The notes below the pieces were generated by a model. It worked only from the letters and a program-made list of their open reading frames with translations, was not told where the DNA came from and did not search any database. From assembly GCF_029893635.1 (NCBI RefSeq), contig NZ_JARXYR010000002.1, forward strand, positions 124,001 through 188,000: a stretch of 64,000 bases of DNA. Direction: 5' to 3'. A program made the position numbers and the translations under genes. Below are positions 16,462 to 25,703 of this stretch, piece by piece (positions within the stretch are counted from its first letter, which is position 1; every line of letters starts with the position of its first letter). The DNA is from Variovorax sp. TBS-050B. Its GTDB lineage: Bacteria > Pseudomonadota > Gammaproteobacteria > Burkholderiales > Burkholderiaceae_C.

Positions 16462-18414
16462 TCAAAACGCCCACGCCCCGAGCTGGTAGTAGTCGAAGCC
16501 GCTGCTGCGGCCGCCGAGGCAGCCGGCCAGGAAGTCCTCGGCGTGGCGGTACATCGCGAGGTTGTTGCTCCACTTCTGGTTGCCGTGACCGTCGCCCCGG
16601 AAGCTGACGAACTCCACCGGCTTGCCAGCGGCGCGCAGGGCCGCCACCATGCGCTCCGACTGGTCGAACTTCACGCGCGGATCGTTCACGCCATGCATGA
16701 CGAGCAGCGGCGCGCGCACCTTGGCCACGTGGTTGATCGGTGACTTGGCGTCCATGACCTTGCGCTGCGCCGGGTCGGCCGGATCGCCCACGTAGCGCTT
16801 CCACCACGGCAGGCCCAGCGCCCAGTAGGCCGGCGCGTTCTCGATCAGCCGCGCCAGGTCGGACATGCCCACCACGTCGACCGCGCAGGCGAAGGTCTCG
16901 GGCGTCATCGTCGCGCCCACGAGCGCCGAATAGCCGCCGTAGCTCGCGCCGTAGATCGCCACCCGCGCCGGATCGGCCACGCCCTCGGCCACGGCCCAGC
17001 GCACGCCGTCGATCAGGTCGTCGTGCATGCGGCCGGCGAACTCGCCCACCGCCTTTTCCATGAAGGCGCGGCCATAGCCGCTGGAGCCGCGGTAGTTGAC
17101 CTGCAGCACCGCGTAGCCGCGGTTGGCGAGGAACTGCTGCACGCTGCGGTTGGTGCCCTGGTAGGTCCAGAGATCGCGCGCCCAGGGCCCGCCGTGCACC
17201 AGCAGCACCATCGGCAGCGCGCGCGGCTGCACGCCGGGCGGCAGCGTGAGATAGCCATGGATGCGCAGGCCGTCGCGGGCTTCGTAGGCGATCGGCCGCG
17301 TCGAAGCGAGCGATGCCGCAAGGCCGCTGGTGTTGCTCTCACCGAGCAGTTCGGGCGCCTTCCCCGTGCCGGTCAGCAGGTAGTACTTCCAGCCCCGGTC
17401 GGTGCCGACGCTCACGGTCAGGATCTGCTCGTCGTCGGACATGCTGCTCACGTGCACCGCCGCGGGCGCGCCGCCTGCCAGCGGTTCGAGCCGCGCCGCG
17501 AGCGCGGCGTCGAAGTACCTGGCGCGCGGATGGCCCGGCATCGAGTAGGCCGCGAGCGGCGCATGGCTGCGGCGACTGACCAGCACCTGCTCGACGTCGA
17601 CTTCGGGTTCCGCGTGGATCACCTGCTCCGCGCCGGTTTCCAGATCCATGCGCACCAGCGCCTCCTTGTCGCGCCCGCGGCTCGACACGGCCCAGGCCGT
17701 GTTCGTCCCGGGCACCAGGTCGGCGATCCACCAGTTCTCCCGCTGCCAGCGCAGCGTTGTGCGCCACCCGTCGCCATCGGGCAGCTGCAGGTAGCCGCCG
17801 TCGCCCTCCTGCACCGAGCGCGCGCGCAGCCGTCCGTCGCGGTCGGCGACCCAGCCGGCGACGTTGCCCGGGTTCTGCGCGATCAGGCTCCTCGTGCCAG
17901 TGGCCGGATCGATCCGGTAGAGGTCGAACACCTTCTTGTCGCGTGCATTGGAGGCCACGAGCACCTCGGCGCTGCCGTCGATGCGGCGCACGAGGCGCGA
18001 GCGCGCACCCTTGAACGGCGTGAGGTCCACCGCCTCGGAACCGCCGCGCGCCACGTCGACGGCCAGCACCTTCGTGTCTTCGTCGCCGCTGGGATCCACC
18101 GTGAGGAACAGAAAGCGGCTGTCGCCCGACCAGACGATGGACTGCGCCCGCACCGCGATCGGCCGCGCCTCGCCGTTCGCGAGCCGCTTGACCCACACGG
18201 CCGGCTTCAGGCCGCTGACGCCTTTCCACGCCAGCCACGCACCGTCGGGCGAGACGCGGTAGAGGCTCGTGCCCTCGGTGTTGGCGACGAACTCGCGCAC
18301 CGGGATCAACGGCGGCAGCGCCTCGCCCTGCAGGGCGGGATGGGTCGGCGCCACGGCGCAGCCTGCGAGCAGGGCCGCCAGGGCGAGCGCGGTCAGGGTT
18401 CTCGTGGACGTCAC
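16462..18414 (-). CDS. S9 family (prolyl oligopeptidase-type) lipoprotein peptidase
   Basis: A 650-residue predicted lipoprotein: signal TRTLTALALAALLAGC with lipobox LAGC, then a beta-propeller-like region (about 40-380) and a C-terminal alpha/beta-hydrolase domain. Catalytic residues are visible: Ser in IYGASYGGYSA, Asp in VMHGVNDPRV and His in RGDGHGN, with the oxyanion segment LLVHGGPWARD upstream. It probably degrades or trims peptides in the periplasm, attached to a membrane. The start is a GTG at 18414 with a GAGGAG site seven bases before it. It is divergent from the two-component genes, 82 bases apart, with a short inverted repeat in between. Confidence 0.87.
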   Translation of the reverse strand: MTSTRTLTALALAALLAGCAVAPTHPALQGEALPPLIPVREFVANTEGTSLYRVSPDGAWLAWKGVSGLKPAVWVKRLANGEARPIAVRAQSIVWSGDSRFLFLTVDPSGDEDTKVLAVDVARGGSEAVDLTPFKGARSRLVRRIDGSAEVLVASNARDKKVFDLYRIDPATGTRSLIAQNPGNVAGWVADRDGRLRARSVQEGDGGYLQLPDGDGWRTTLRWQRENWWIADLVPGTNTAWAVSSRGRDKEALVRMDLETGAEQVIHAEPEVDVEQVLVSRRSHAPLAAYSMPGHPRARYFDAALAARLEPLAGGAPAAVHVSSMSDDEQILTVSVGTDRGWKYYLLTGTGKAPELLGESNTSGLAASLASTRPIAYEARDGLRIHGYLTLPPGVQPRALPMVLLVHGGPWARDLWTYQGTNRSVQQFLANRGYAVLQVNYRGSSGYGRAFMEKAVGEFAGRMHDDLIDGVRWAVAEGVADPARVAIYGASYGGYSALVGATMTPETFACAVDVVGMSDLARLIENAPAYWALGLPWWKRYVGDPADPAQRKVMDAKSPINHVAKVRAPLLVMHGVNDPRVKFDQSERMVAALRAAGKPVEFVSFRGDGHGNQKWSNNLAMYRHAEDFLAGCLGGRSSGFDYYQLGAWAF

Positions 18415-18496
18415 GGGTTCTCCTCGTTCTTGGACGCCGGATTGTGGGCCGGCCAAGCTTTGGCCTTGCCAAAGGTGCCGACGCCACAATGCGGCC

Positions 18497-19153
18497 ATGC
18501 ACATCCTGCTCATCGAAGACGACCTCGACCTCGGGCGCGCACTCCAGGCCACGCTCAAGGTCGAGCACTTCACGAGCGAATGGATACGCCGCGCCGCCGA
18601 TGCGCCGCATGCCGTCGACGCCGCGCGGGTCGATTGCGTGCTGCTCGACCTGAACCTGCCCGACGGCAGCGGCTTCGACCTGCTGCGCCGCTGGCGGCGC
18701 GGCGACGTCCGCGTGCCGGTGATCGTGATCACCGCGCGCTCGGCCATCGACGACCGGCTGGCCGGGCTCGACGGCGGCGCGGACGACTTCGTCATCAAGC
18801 CCTTCGACACCGCCGAGCTCGTGGCGCGCGTGCGCGCCGTGGTGCGGCGCAGCGCGCGCCAGGCCAGCGAATGCTGGAGCCTGGGCGCGCTCGAGATCGA
18901 ACCGGGCCGGCGCGAGGCGCGGCTGAACGGCGCGGCGCTGGCGCTGTCGCCGCGGGAGTTCCAGCTGCTGGTGGAGCTCGCGCGCGACGCCGGCGCGGTG
19001 GTCGCCAAGGACCTGCTGTCGCAGCGCCTCGAACCGCTCGGCGATCCGGTGGACTTCGCCGCGATCGAGGTCCATGTGTCGAACCTGCGCAAGAAGATCG
19101 GCACCGAGCGCGTGCGCACCGTGCGCGGCGTCGGCTACCTGCTCGAGCCATGA
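18497..19153 (+). CDS. OmpR/PhoB-family response regulator
   Basis: A 218-residue regulator with receiver domain (1-115) and winged-helix DNA-binding domain (about 125-216). The acidic pocket EDD is at 7-9, the phospho-acceptor is Asp51 in VLLDLNLPDGSG and the conserved Lys is in FVIKPFD. The C-terminal AIEVHVSNLRKKIG and VRTVRGVGYLLEP are typical of the QseB/PmrA branch. The stop overlaps the start of the histidine kinase gene (ATGA), so they are a cognate pair. Regulated genes are unknown; the divergent peptidase is an obvious candidate. Confidence 0.92.
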   Translation: MHILLIEDDLDLGRALQATLKVEHFTSEWIRRAADAPHAVDAARVDCVLLDLNLPDGSGFDLLRRWRRGDVRVPVIVITARSAIDDRLAGLDGGADDFVIKPFDTAELVARVRAVVRRSARQASECWSLGALEIEPGRREARLNGAALALSPREFQLLVELARDAGAVVAKDLLSQRLEPLGDPVDFAAIEVHVSNLRKKIGTERVRTVRGVGYLLEP

Positions 19154-20556
19154 GCCGCGGTGCCACGCCCGAAGGCGGTGCGGTGGGCGCGCTCCGGCGC
19201 CTGTGGCGGCGCGTGGCCGAGCCCTCGCTGGTGCGGCGCGGCACCGGCTGGACGCTGCTGGTCTTCTTCCTGATCTGGGCCGCGCTGCTGGGCTTCGAGT
19301 ACGCCCGGAATCTCCGGAACCTCGCCGAAGCGCCGAGCCTCACGCAATACGGCGACGCGCTGCTGCTCGCGCTCGACGAGTTGGACGACCCGTCGCAGGC
19401 AGGCGCGGTGATGGCCGCCACCGAACGCTGGACCGCGATCCGCCGCACCCAGAACGAGCGGCTGCGCGGCATCGTGCTCTACGAGCTGCGCGACCTGCGC
19501 GGCGCGCGCGTCTATGCCTCCGAGGGCTGGGCGCAGGCCGCCAGCTCGCCCGACCGGACCGAGCGCTACTGGCGCTACGACCGCACAAGCGCGCACTGGC
19601 GGCTGCAGATCCTGAACCCGCGCCGCACCGAAAGCGCCTTCCTGCGCTACAACGCCGGCTTCATCCTGCCCTACCTGCTGGTGGCCTTTCCCTTCGTGCT
19701 GCTGGCCGTCTGGCTCACGGTGCGCGCCAGCCTGCGTCCGCTGCAGCAGCTCGCGCGCCGCATCGAAGCGCGGCCGGCCGACGAGCTGAACGCCGTCGGC
19801 GTGCCGGCGCGCTACCGCGAGCTCAAGCCGCTGGTGCAGGCGCTCGACACGCTGCTGGCGCGCCTGCGCGGCACCGTCGCGCGCGAGCGCGCCTTCGTGC
19901 AGGACGCGGCGCACGAGATCCGCACGCCGCTCGCGGTCATCAACGCCCAGGCCCATGTGCTGGCCCAGGCCCGGGACCCGGCGGCGCGGACCCAGGCCGA
20001 GGCCGAACTGAACCAGGCCGTCGCGCGCACCTCGCATCTCGCGCGGCAGCTGCTCGATCTCGCGACGCTGGACCGCGCCGGCCCCTCCTGCAGGAGCCGC
20101 GTGGACCTTGCGCACTGGCTGCGCACCCAGCTTGGCCCCGCCGCGCGCACCGCGATGCAGGACGGGCGCGAACTGTCGCTCGAAGCGCCCGACACGCTGC
20201 CGCGCGAGATCGACCTCGGCGCGCTGGAGTCGGTGGTGCAGAACCTGGTCGACAACGCGCTGCGTCACGGTGCACCCGGCAGCCGCATCGCCGTGATGCT
20301 GCGTGCGGAGGGCGACGCGCTCACGCTCGAAGTGCGCGACGACGGCCCCGGCATCGAGGCCGCGCGGCACGACAGCGTGTTCGAGCGCTTCCATCGCGGC
20401 AGCGAGCCGCGCGCGAGCGGTGCCGGCCTGGGCCTCGCGATCGTGCGCCAGGCCGCATCGCGCCTCGGCGGCGGCGTCGAGATCGTCGAGGGCCTGCGGG
20501 GGCGCGGCGTCGGCTTTCGCGTGCGGATGGAAGCCGCCGCTACCATCGCGCCATGA
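19150..20556 (+). CDS. Sensor histidine kinase (QseC-like)
   Basis: A 468-residue inner-membrane kinase. TM1 spans about 34-51 and TM2 about 170-191, enclosing a periplasmic domain of roughly 120 residues with no recognised ligand motif. The phospho-acceptor is His255 in DAAHEIRTPLAVINAQ; N, G1 and G2 boxes are QNLVDNALRHGAPGS, RDDGPGI and GAGLGLAIVRQ. It forms the cognate pair with the preceding regulator. Its stop overlaps the YkgJ-like gene, making a three-gene operon. The stimulus is unknown. Confidence 0.92.
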   Translation: MSRGATPEGGAVGALRRLWRRVAEPSLVRRGTGWTLLVFFLIWAALLGFEYARNLRNLAEAPSLTQYGDALLLALDELDDPSQAGAVMAATERWTAIRRTQNERLRGIVLYELRDLRGARVYASEGWAQAASSPDRTERYWRYDRTSAHWRLQILNPRRTESAFLRYNAGFILPYLLVAFPFVLLAVWLTVRASLRPLQQLARRIEARPADELNAVGVPARYRELKPLVQALDTLLARLRGTVARERAFVQDAAHEIRTPLAVINAQAHVLAQARDPAARTQAEAELNQAVARTSHLARQLLDLATLDRAGPSCRSRVDLAHWLRTQLGPAARTAMQDGRELSLEAPDTLPREIDLGALESVVQNLVDNALRHGAPGSRIAVMLRAEGDALTLEVRDDGPGIEAARHDSVFERFHRGSEPRASGAGLGLAIVRQAASRLGGGVEIVEGLRGRGVGFRVRMEAAATIAP

Positions 20557-20873
20557 GCACGATCTCCCCCTGCCGGCAATGCGGCGCCTGCTGCGCGAGC
20601 TACCGCGTCGACTTCAGCGTGCACGAGCTCGACGAGAACGGCGGCACGGTGCCGGCGGGCCTGGCGGTCGAGGTCAACGACGCGCTCTGCCGCCTGCGCG
20701 GCACCGACCATGCGCGGCCGCGCTGCGCCGCGCTCACCGGCACGATCGGCCAGTCCGTGGGCTGCGGCATCTACGAATGGCGGCCGAATCCCTGCCATGA
20801 ACTGGAGGCCGGCAGCGACGCCTGCGAACGCGCCCGCGCGCGGCACGGCCTGCCCGCGCTCCAGCCGGCCTGA
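20553..20873 (+). CDS. YkgJ-family cysteine-cluster protein
   Basis: A 106-residue protein with the cysteine-cluster signature of the YkgJ / Fe-S oxidoreductase-like family: Cys7, Cys10, Cys13 and Cys14 in CRQCGACC near the N-terminus, Cys59 in RPRCAAL, plus CGIYEWRPNPC further on. These cysteines probably bind zinc or an iron-sulfur cluster. The function of the family is not settled. The ATG overlaps the kinase stop, so it is coupled to a two-component system, which is an unusual place for this gene and could mean a redox or metal link. Confidence 0.82.
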   Translation: MSTISPCRQCGACCASYRVDFSVHELDENGGTVPAGLAVEVNDALCRLRGTDHARPRCAALTGTIGQSVGCGIYEWRPNPCHELEAGSDACERARARHGLPALQPA

Positions 20874-20949
20874 GCCCGGAGCGCTTGGTCACGCGATCTG
20901 TTGGAAATAACCGACACCACGACCCCGCGCGCGGCGCTAACTTCGCGCC

Positions 20950-21603
20950 ATGCGTTCATTGCAAGCCCAACCCCGCATCTGGGACATCTCGCCGCCGGTC
21001 CATGAAGGCGCGCCGGTGTTCCCGGGCGACACGCCCTACCGGCAGCGCTGGGCGGCCACCATCTCGCCGGGCTGTCCGGTCAACGTCAGCGAGATCACGC
21101 TATCGCCGCACGTCGGCGCGCATGCCGACGCGCCGCTGCACTACGACCCCGAGGGCGAGCCGATCGGCCGCGTCGACCTCGCACCCTTTCTCGGCCGCTG
21201 CCGCGTGATCCATGCCATCGCGCAGGGGCCGCTCGTCGAGTGGGCCCACATCGTCCATGCGGTCGACAGCACCCTGCCGCCGCGCGTGCTGGTGCGCACC
21301 TACCAGGCGATGCCCGTGGACCGCTGGGACGCGCAGCTCGCGGCCTATGCGCCCGCCACCATCGAGCGCCTCGCAGCCATGGGCGTGAAGCTCGTGGGCA
21401 TCGACACCGCGAGCATCGACCCTGCGGACAGCAAGACGCTCGAAAGCCACCAGCGCATCCGCCGCCTCGACATCCGCGTGCTCGAGAACCTCGTGCTCGA
21501 CGAGGTGCCCGAGGGCGACTACGAACTCATCGCGCTGCCGCTCAAGCTGGTCAGCGCCGACGCTTCTCCCGTGCGCGCCGTGCTGCGCGACCTTCCCCGC
21601 TGA
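20950..21603 (+). CDS. kynB: Kynurenine formamidase (arylformamidase)
   Basis: Hydrolyses N-formylkynurenine to kynurenine and formate in tryptophan degradation. The 217-residue cyclase-like metalloenzyme shows [20 protein letters not shown] at the start and the zinc-ligand motif [12 protein letters not shown], with GIDTASIDP later, all diagnostic of bacterial KynB. It is first in kynB-kynU-unknown-kynA, all on the plus strand with short gaps. The 76-base upstream region must hold the operon promoter unless it is read from the two-component operon; I could not pick out convincing boxes. Confidence 0.95.
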   Translation: MRSLQAQPRIWDISPPVHEGAPVFPGDTPYRQRWAATISPGCPVNVSEITLSPHVGAHADAPLHYDPEGEPIGRVDLAPFLGRCRVIHAIAQGPLVEWAHIVHAVDSTLPPRVLVRTYQAMPVDRWDAQLAAYAPATIERLAAMGVKLVGIDTASIDPADSKTLESHQRIRRLDIRVLENLVLDEVPEGDYELIALPLKLVSADASPVRAVLRDLPR

Positions 21604-21614
21604 ACCTGCCTCTC

Positions 21615-22892
21615 ATGACGACCATCGAAGACTGCCGCGCGCTCGACGCGCAAGACCCGCTGCGCGCGCTGCGCGATCAATTCACGCTGCCCGAGGGCGT
21701 GATCTACCTCGACGGCAACTCGCTCGGCGTGCTGCCGAAGGCGGCGCCCGCGCGCATCGCCGAAGTGGTGGCCCAGGAATGGGGCCAGGGCCTGATCCGC
21801 TCGTGGAACACCGCCAGCTGGTTCGACCTGCCGCAGCGCCTCGGCGACAAGGTGGCACGGCTCGTCGGCGCGGCGCCCGGCGAGGTGGTGTGCACCGACA
21901 GCACCTCGGTCAACCTCTACAAGGTGCTGTTCGCGGCGCTGTCGCAGCAGAAGGACAGCGGCCGCCGGCTGGTGCTCAGCGAACGCAGCAACTTCCCCAC
22001 CGACCTCTACATCGCCGAGTCGCTGTGCCGCGAGCGCGGCTTCGAGCTGCGGCTGATCGACGAGCGCGAGCTGCCCGGCGTGCTGACCGAGGAGGTCGCG
22101 GTGCTGATGCTGACGCACGTCAACTACCGCACCGGCGCGATGCACGACATGAAGGCCGTCACGGCCGCCGCGCATGCGGTGGGCGCGCTGACCGTCTGGG
22201 ACCTGGCCCACAGCGCGGGCGCGGTGCCGGTCGCGCTCAACGAGAGCCAGGCCGACTACGCCATCGGCTGCGGCTACAAGTACCTGAACGGCGGCCCCGG
22301 CGCCCCCGCCTTCGCCTGGGTGCACACGCGGCACGCGGGCAAGTTCGAGCAGCCGCTCGCGGGCTGGTGGGGCCATGCGGCGCCCTTCGAGTTCACGCCG
22401 CACTACCGGCCCGCGCCGGGCGTGGGCCGCTACCTCTGCGGCACGCAGCCGATCATCGCGCTCGCGGGGCTCGAATGCGGCATCGACACCGTGCTCGCGG
22501 CAGAGGCCTTCGACGCCGGCCAGGGCGGCATGGCGGCGCTGCGCGCCAAGTCGCTCGCGCTGACCGACCTGTTCATCCGCCTGGTGGAGGAACGCTGCCC
22601 GGACCAGGGCCTCTCGCTCGTCACGCCACGCGAGCACGCGCGGCGCGGCTCGCAGGTGTGCCTGAGCCGCAAGGAAGGCGCGTACGCGATCGTGCAGGCG
22701 CTGATCGCGCGTGGCGTGATCGGGGACTACCGCGCCGGCGATGCCCAGATGCCGGACATCCTGCGCTTCGGCTTCACGCCGCTCTACCTGGGCTTCGAGG
22801 ACGTGTGGAACGCGGTCGAGCATCTGGTGCAGGTGCTCGACACCGGCGAATGGCAGCGCCCCGAGTTCAACCGCAAGAACGCGGTGACCTGA
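21615..22892 (+). CDS. kynU: Kynureninase
   Basis: PLP enzyme cleaving kynurenine to anthranilate and alanine. It is 425 residues, the normal size. Signatures are [37 protein letters not shown], the cofactor-binding [12 protein letters not shown] and the Schiff-base Lys in [15 protein letters not shown]. The ATG at 21615 is eleven bases past the kynB stop. Anthranilate made here could feed the tryptophan pathway or aromatic catabolism. Confidence 0.96.
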   Translation: MTTIEDCRALDAQDPLRALRDQFTLPEGVIYLDGNSLGVLPKAAPARIAEVVAQEWGQGLIRSWNTASWFDLPQRLGDKVARLVGAAPGEVVCTDSTSVNLYKVLFAALSQQKDSGRRLVLSERSNFPTDLYIAESLCRERGFELRLIDERELPGVLTEEVAVLMLTHVNYRTGAMHDMKAVTAAAHAVGALTVWDLAHSAGAVPVALNESQADYAIGCGYKYLNGGPGAPAFAWVHTRHAGKFEQPLAGWWGHAAPFEFTPHYRPAPGVGRYLCGTQPIIALAGLECGIDTVLAAEAFDAGQGGMAALRAKSLALTDLFIRLVEERCPDQGLSLVTPREHARRGSQVCLSRKEGAYAIVQALIARGVIGDYRAGDAQMPDILRFGFTPLYLGFEDVWNAVEHLVQVLDTGEWQRPEFNRKNAVT

Positions 22893-22893
22893 A

Positions 22894-23412
22894 ATGAAGA
22901 TCCCGATGCCAACGACGACACGCCGGCGCTTCGCCACGCTCGCGCTGCTGCTGGCCGCGTCCGCGCCGGCACTCGCCCGGCAGCCGACGCCGCAGTCGGC
23001 CTTCACGCTGCCGCAGCTCAAGGCGCTGGCCGCGCTCTCGCCCGACGCCTTCCGGCAGGAGGTCAGGCGCCTGGGCTTCTCCTATGTCGACAGGACCGCG
23101 ACCGAGGAGGTCAGCATGATCGAGTACGACCGCTTCGCCGACGGGCAGACCGCGCGGCTCATGAAATCCACCTACGCCGGGCACCGCGCGGCCGAGAACA
23201 GCGTCGAGCTCTCGCTGACCGACAAGGCGGCCTTCGACCGCCTCGTGAAGGAAGTGCGCGACGCCGGCTTCGTGCCGGCCGAGAAGGGCCGCATCCCCGG
23301 CGGCGAGACCTACCAGGACTACAAGCGCAGCAGCGAGGTCGTGCGCTTCGTGCATCCCGCGAAGCGCACCGGCAGCAGCCCGCCCTCCTACACCACCGTG
23401 GTCTGGCGATGA
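22894..23412 (+). CDS. Secreted protein of unknown function in the kyn operon
   Basis: A 172-residue protein I do not recognise. It has an N-terminal signal peptide ([19 protein letters not shown], cleavage after about residue 28); the run of arginines gives it a weak Tat-like look, but Sec export is equally possible. The mature part is charged, without cysteines, with the pattern [20 protein letters not shown] and [28 protein letters not shown] that suggests a small alpha/beta fold. It begins one base after the kynU stop and ends 16 bases before kynA, so it is cotranscribed with three kynurenine-pathway enzymes, yet it would act in the periplasm. Confidence 0.75.
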   Translation: MKIPMPTTTRRRFATLALLLAASAPALARQPTPQSAFTLPQLKALAALSPDAFRQEVRRLGFSYVDRTATEEVSMIEYDRFADGQTARLMKSTYAGHRAAENSVELSLTDKAAFDRLVKEVRDAGFVPAEKGRIPGGETYQDYKRSSEVVRFVHPAKRTGSSPPSYTTVVWR

Positions 23413-23428
23413 CCGGCCCGCAGACACC

Positions 23429-24265
23429 ATGAACACCGAAAAGATCGTCCACGAAGAGAAGGCGCAGCTGGACTTCAGCCAGTCCATGAGCTACGGCGAC
23501 TACCTGCACCTCGACGAGATCCTCAACGCCCAGCATCCGCTCTCGCCCGCGCACGACGAGATGCTGTTCATCGTGCAGCACCAGACCAGCGAGCTCTGGA
23601 TGAAGCTCATGCTGCACGAGCTGCGCGCCGCCACCGCCTGCATCGCCGACGAGAAGCTCGCCGACGCCTTCAAGATGCTCGCGCGCGTGAGCCGCATCAT
23701 GGAGCAGCTCGTGAGCGCCTGGACCGTGCTCTCGACCATGACGCCGCCCGAATACACCGCGATGCGCCCCTACCTCGCGAATTCGAGCGGCTTCCAGAGT
23801 GCGCAGTACCGCTGCATCGAATTCGCGCTTGGCAACAAGAACGCCGCGATGCTCAAGCCGCATGCGCACCGCGCCGACCTGCTGGCGCAGGTGGAGGCGG
23901 CCTACCGCTCGCCCTCGCTCTACGACCAATCGCTGCGCCTGCTGGCGCGCCGCGGCCTGGCGGTGCCGGCCGACAAGCTCGAGCGCGACTGGACGCAGCC
24001 CTACGAACCGAGCGACGGCGTCGAGGCCGCCTGGCTCGCGGTCTATCGCGATCCGCATGCGCACTGGGACCTCTACCAGCTCGGCGAGAAGCTCACCGAC
24101 CTGGAAGACGCCTTCCGGCTCTGGCGCTTCCGCCACGTGACCACGGTCGAGCGCGTGATCGGCTTCAAGCGCGGCACCGGCGGCACGGGCGGCGTGAGCT
24201 ACCTGCGCAAGATGCTCGACGTGGTGCTGTTCCCCGAGATCTGGAAACTCCGCACCGATCTTTAG
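23429..24265 (+). CDS. kynA: Tryptophan 2,3-dioxygenase
   Basis: Heme enzyme that opens the indole ring of L-tryptophan, giving N-formylkynurenine, the first step of the pathway. It is 278 residues. Clear family marks are [38 protein letters not shown] with the distal His, [16 protein letters not shown], and the C-terminal heme-proximal block [20 protein letters not shown]. It is last in the kyn operon; a C/G-run repeat with two hairpins follows and may act as terminator. Confidence 0.96.
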   Translation: MNTEKIVHEEKAQLDFSQSMSYGDYLHLDEILNAQHPLSPAHDEMLFIVQHQTSELWMKLMLHELRAATACIADEKLADAFKMLARVSRIMEQLVSAWTVLSTMTPPEYTAMRPYLANSSGFQSAQYRCIEFALGNKNAAMLKPHAHRADLLAQVEAAYRSPSLYDQSLRLLARRGLAVPADKLERDWTQPYEPSDGVEAAWLAVYRDPHAHWDLYQLGEKLTDLEDAFRLWRFRHVTTVERVIGFKRGTGGTGGVSYLRKMLDVVLFPEIWKLRTDL

Positions 24266-24266
24266 A

Positions 24267-24345
24267 CGCCCCCCGAAGCGCCTTCGGCGCCTCCCCCCAC
24301 TGGGGGGGGCACCCAGCGGACTGGCAGAGCCAGTTCCGCGGGTGC
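24267..24345. repeat. Comamonadaceae-type intergenic C/G-run repeat, copy A
   Basis: Directly after kynA come two hairpins: GCGCC-TTC-GGCGC and a run of six C facing a run of G (24293-24298/24302-24307), then a segment ending CAGTTCCGCGGGTG. Its reverse complement contains CCGCGGAACTGGCTCTGCC and TGCCCCC, close to the corresponding part of copy C at 63500-63593. Probably a dispersed repeat that also works as a weak terminator. Confidence 0.6.
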
Positions 24346-24409
24346 ACTGGCCTGGCCTGTGAGGGATTCGCAGCACGCGATACATTGGCACTTCCTACGG
24401 AGACCTGCC

Positions 24410-25669
24410 ATGCACCCAGACGCCATCCGCTTCTCGCCCGAAGAACTCGCCACCCTGCGCGCGCACGGTGTGGTGCTGTTCGCCGAGCGCGTGATCTTCG
24501 AGGCGCAGCCGCCGATGCCGGAGGCGCGGATCGCCGCCATCGAGGCACTGTGCGCGGGGCCGCTGCCCGAGGCGCTCGCCGCGCTCTGGCGGCAGACGGC
24601 GGGCGGCCGGCTCGACTACGACCTGTCGCTGCCGATGGGCGGCAACATCGAGGCCGTGAGCTGGTCCGAACTGTTCTGGGACGGCAGCGACGGCTACCGC
24701 GACCTGCAGGGCTGGATCGCGCACGAGCAGGAGCTCGCCGAGGAAGCGGCCGACGACGACGGCCGCGACTGGAGCGGCAAGCTCACGCACCTGCCCTTCG
24801 GCGGCTTCGAGTACCTCGACCGCATCTATGCGGTGGTCGAGCCCGGCCCGGCGCACGGCAGCATCGTCGCGTGGAAGCACGGCCTGCCGCCGGCCTGGAC
24901 GCATGCGCTGCACGAGGACAGCGTGAGCACCATCGCGCCCGACCTGCGCGGCGCCTTCGCGGCGCTGCACCTCGACGAGGACCCGCTCGCGCCCACGGAC
25001 GACTACTACTCGGGCCAGGCGCTGCTCGAGTACCTCGACGATCGGCACGAGGCGCACGGCCTCGACATCGATCTGATGGACAAGCTCGTGGCCTTCTACC
25101 GCCGCGCGATGGTCGACTGGCGCACGCCGCTCGCCGAAGGCACGCTGCGCCACCAGCCCGCCGCCGCGCGCGCCGCGCTGCGCCATGCCGTCGCGACCGA
25201 CGACGCGCAGCTCGTGGCCGAGCTCGCGGCCGCAGGCGTGCGCTTCCAGGGCCCGCAGCAGGGCAGCGCGCTCGCCACCGACGTGGCGATCGGCCACGGC
25301 GCCTTCGCGGCGGCCACGGCGCTGGTGCGCGCCGGCGCGCCGGTGGCGCGCGAAGCGCTGGCGAACATCGACGGACAGATCTCGCCGGAACTCACGCGCG
25401 CGCTGCTCGCCAACGGCGCCGAGCCGAGCGTGAGCGCCATCGTCCGGTGCGCGGCCTGCGGCGCACCGGCCAGCGCCCACCTGATCGCCGACGCCTGCGC
25501 CGCGGCCGGCATCGACGTGCCGGCCGCATTCGCGATCGAGCGCGATGCCACGCTGGCCGAACTGCAGGCCACGCTGCGCGAGGTTCGCGAGGGCAAGCTC
25601 GGGCACTACCTCGGCGCCGAGGGCATCGCCGAGCGCATCGAGCATCTGCAGACCTTCAGGCTCGCCTGA
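24410..25669 (+). CDS. SMI1/KNR4 (SUKH)-like protein with ankyrin-like C-terminus
   Basis: A 419-residue soluble protein. The first half resembles the SUKH/SMI1-KNR4 fold (LPEALAALWRQTAGGRLDYDL, the 'LP..l..fy...NGG' pattern, then LPFGGFEYLDRIYAVVEPGP). The second half has ankyrin-like helices (ALRHAVATDDAQLVAELAAAGV and AFAAATALVRAGAPVAREAL, SPELTRALLANGAEPS). SUKH proteins are often immunity proteins to contact-dependent toxins, but no toxin gene is adjacent, so that role is conjecture. The ATG at 24410 has a CGGAGA site. Acidic, no signal peptide. The domain call rests on pattern and would need profile search. Confidence 0.65.
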   Translation: MHPDAIRFSPEELATLRAHGVVLFAERVIFEAQPPMPEARIAAIEALCAGPLPEALAALWRQTAGGRLDYDLSLPMGGNIEAVSWSELFWDGSDGYRDLQGWIAHEQELAEEAADDDGRDWSGKLTHLPFGGFEYLDRIYAVVEPGPAHGSIVAWKHGLPPAWTHALHEDSVSTIAPDLRGAFAALHLDEDPLAPTDDYYSGQALLEYLDDRHEAHGLDIDLMDKLVAFYRRAMVDWRTPLAEGTLRHQPAAARAALRHAVATDDAQLVAELAAAGVRFQGPQQGSALATDVAIGHGAFAAATALVRAGAPVAREALANIDGQISPELTRALLANGAEPSVSAIVRCAACGAPASAHLIADACAAAGIDVPAAFAIERDATLAELQATLREVREGKLGHYLGAEGIAERIEHLQTFRLA

Positions 25670-25703
25670 AGCGCCGGGCGCCCTTCGACCCTGGTGGCCT
25701 TCT

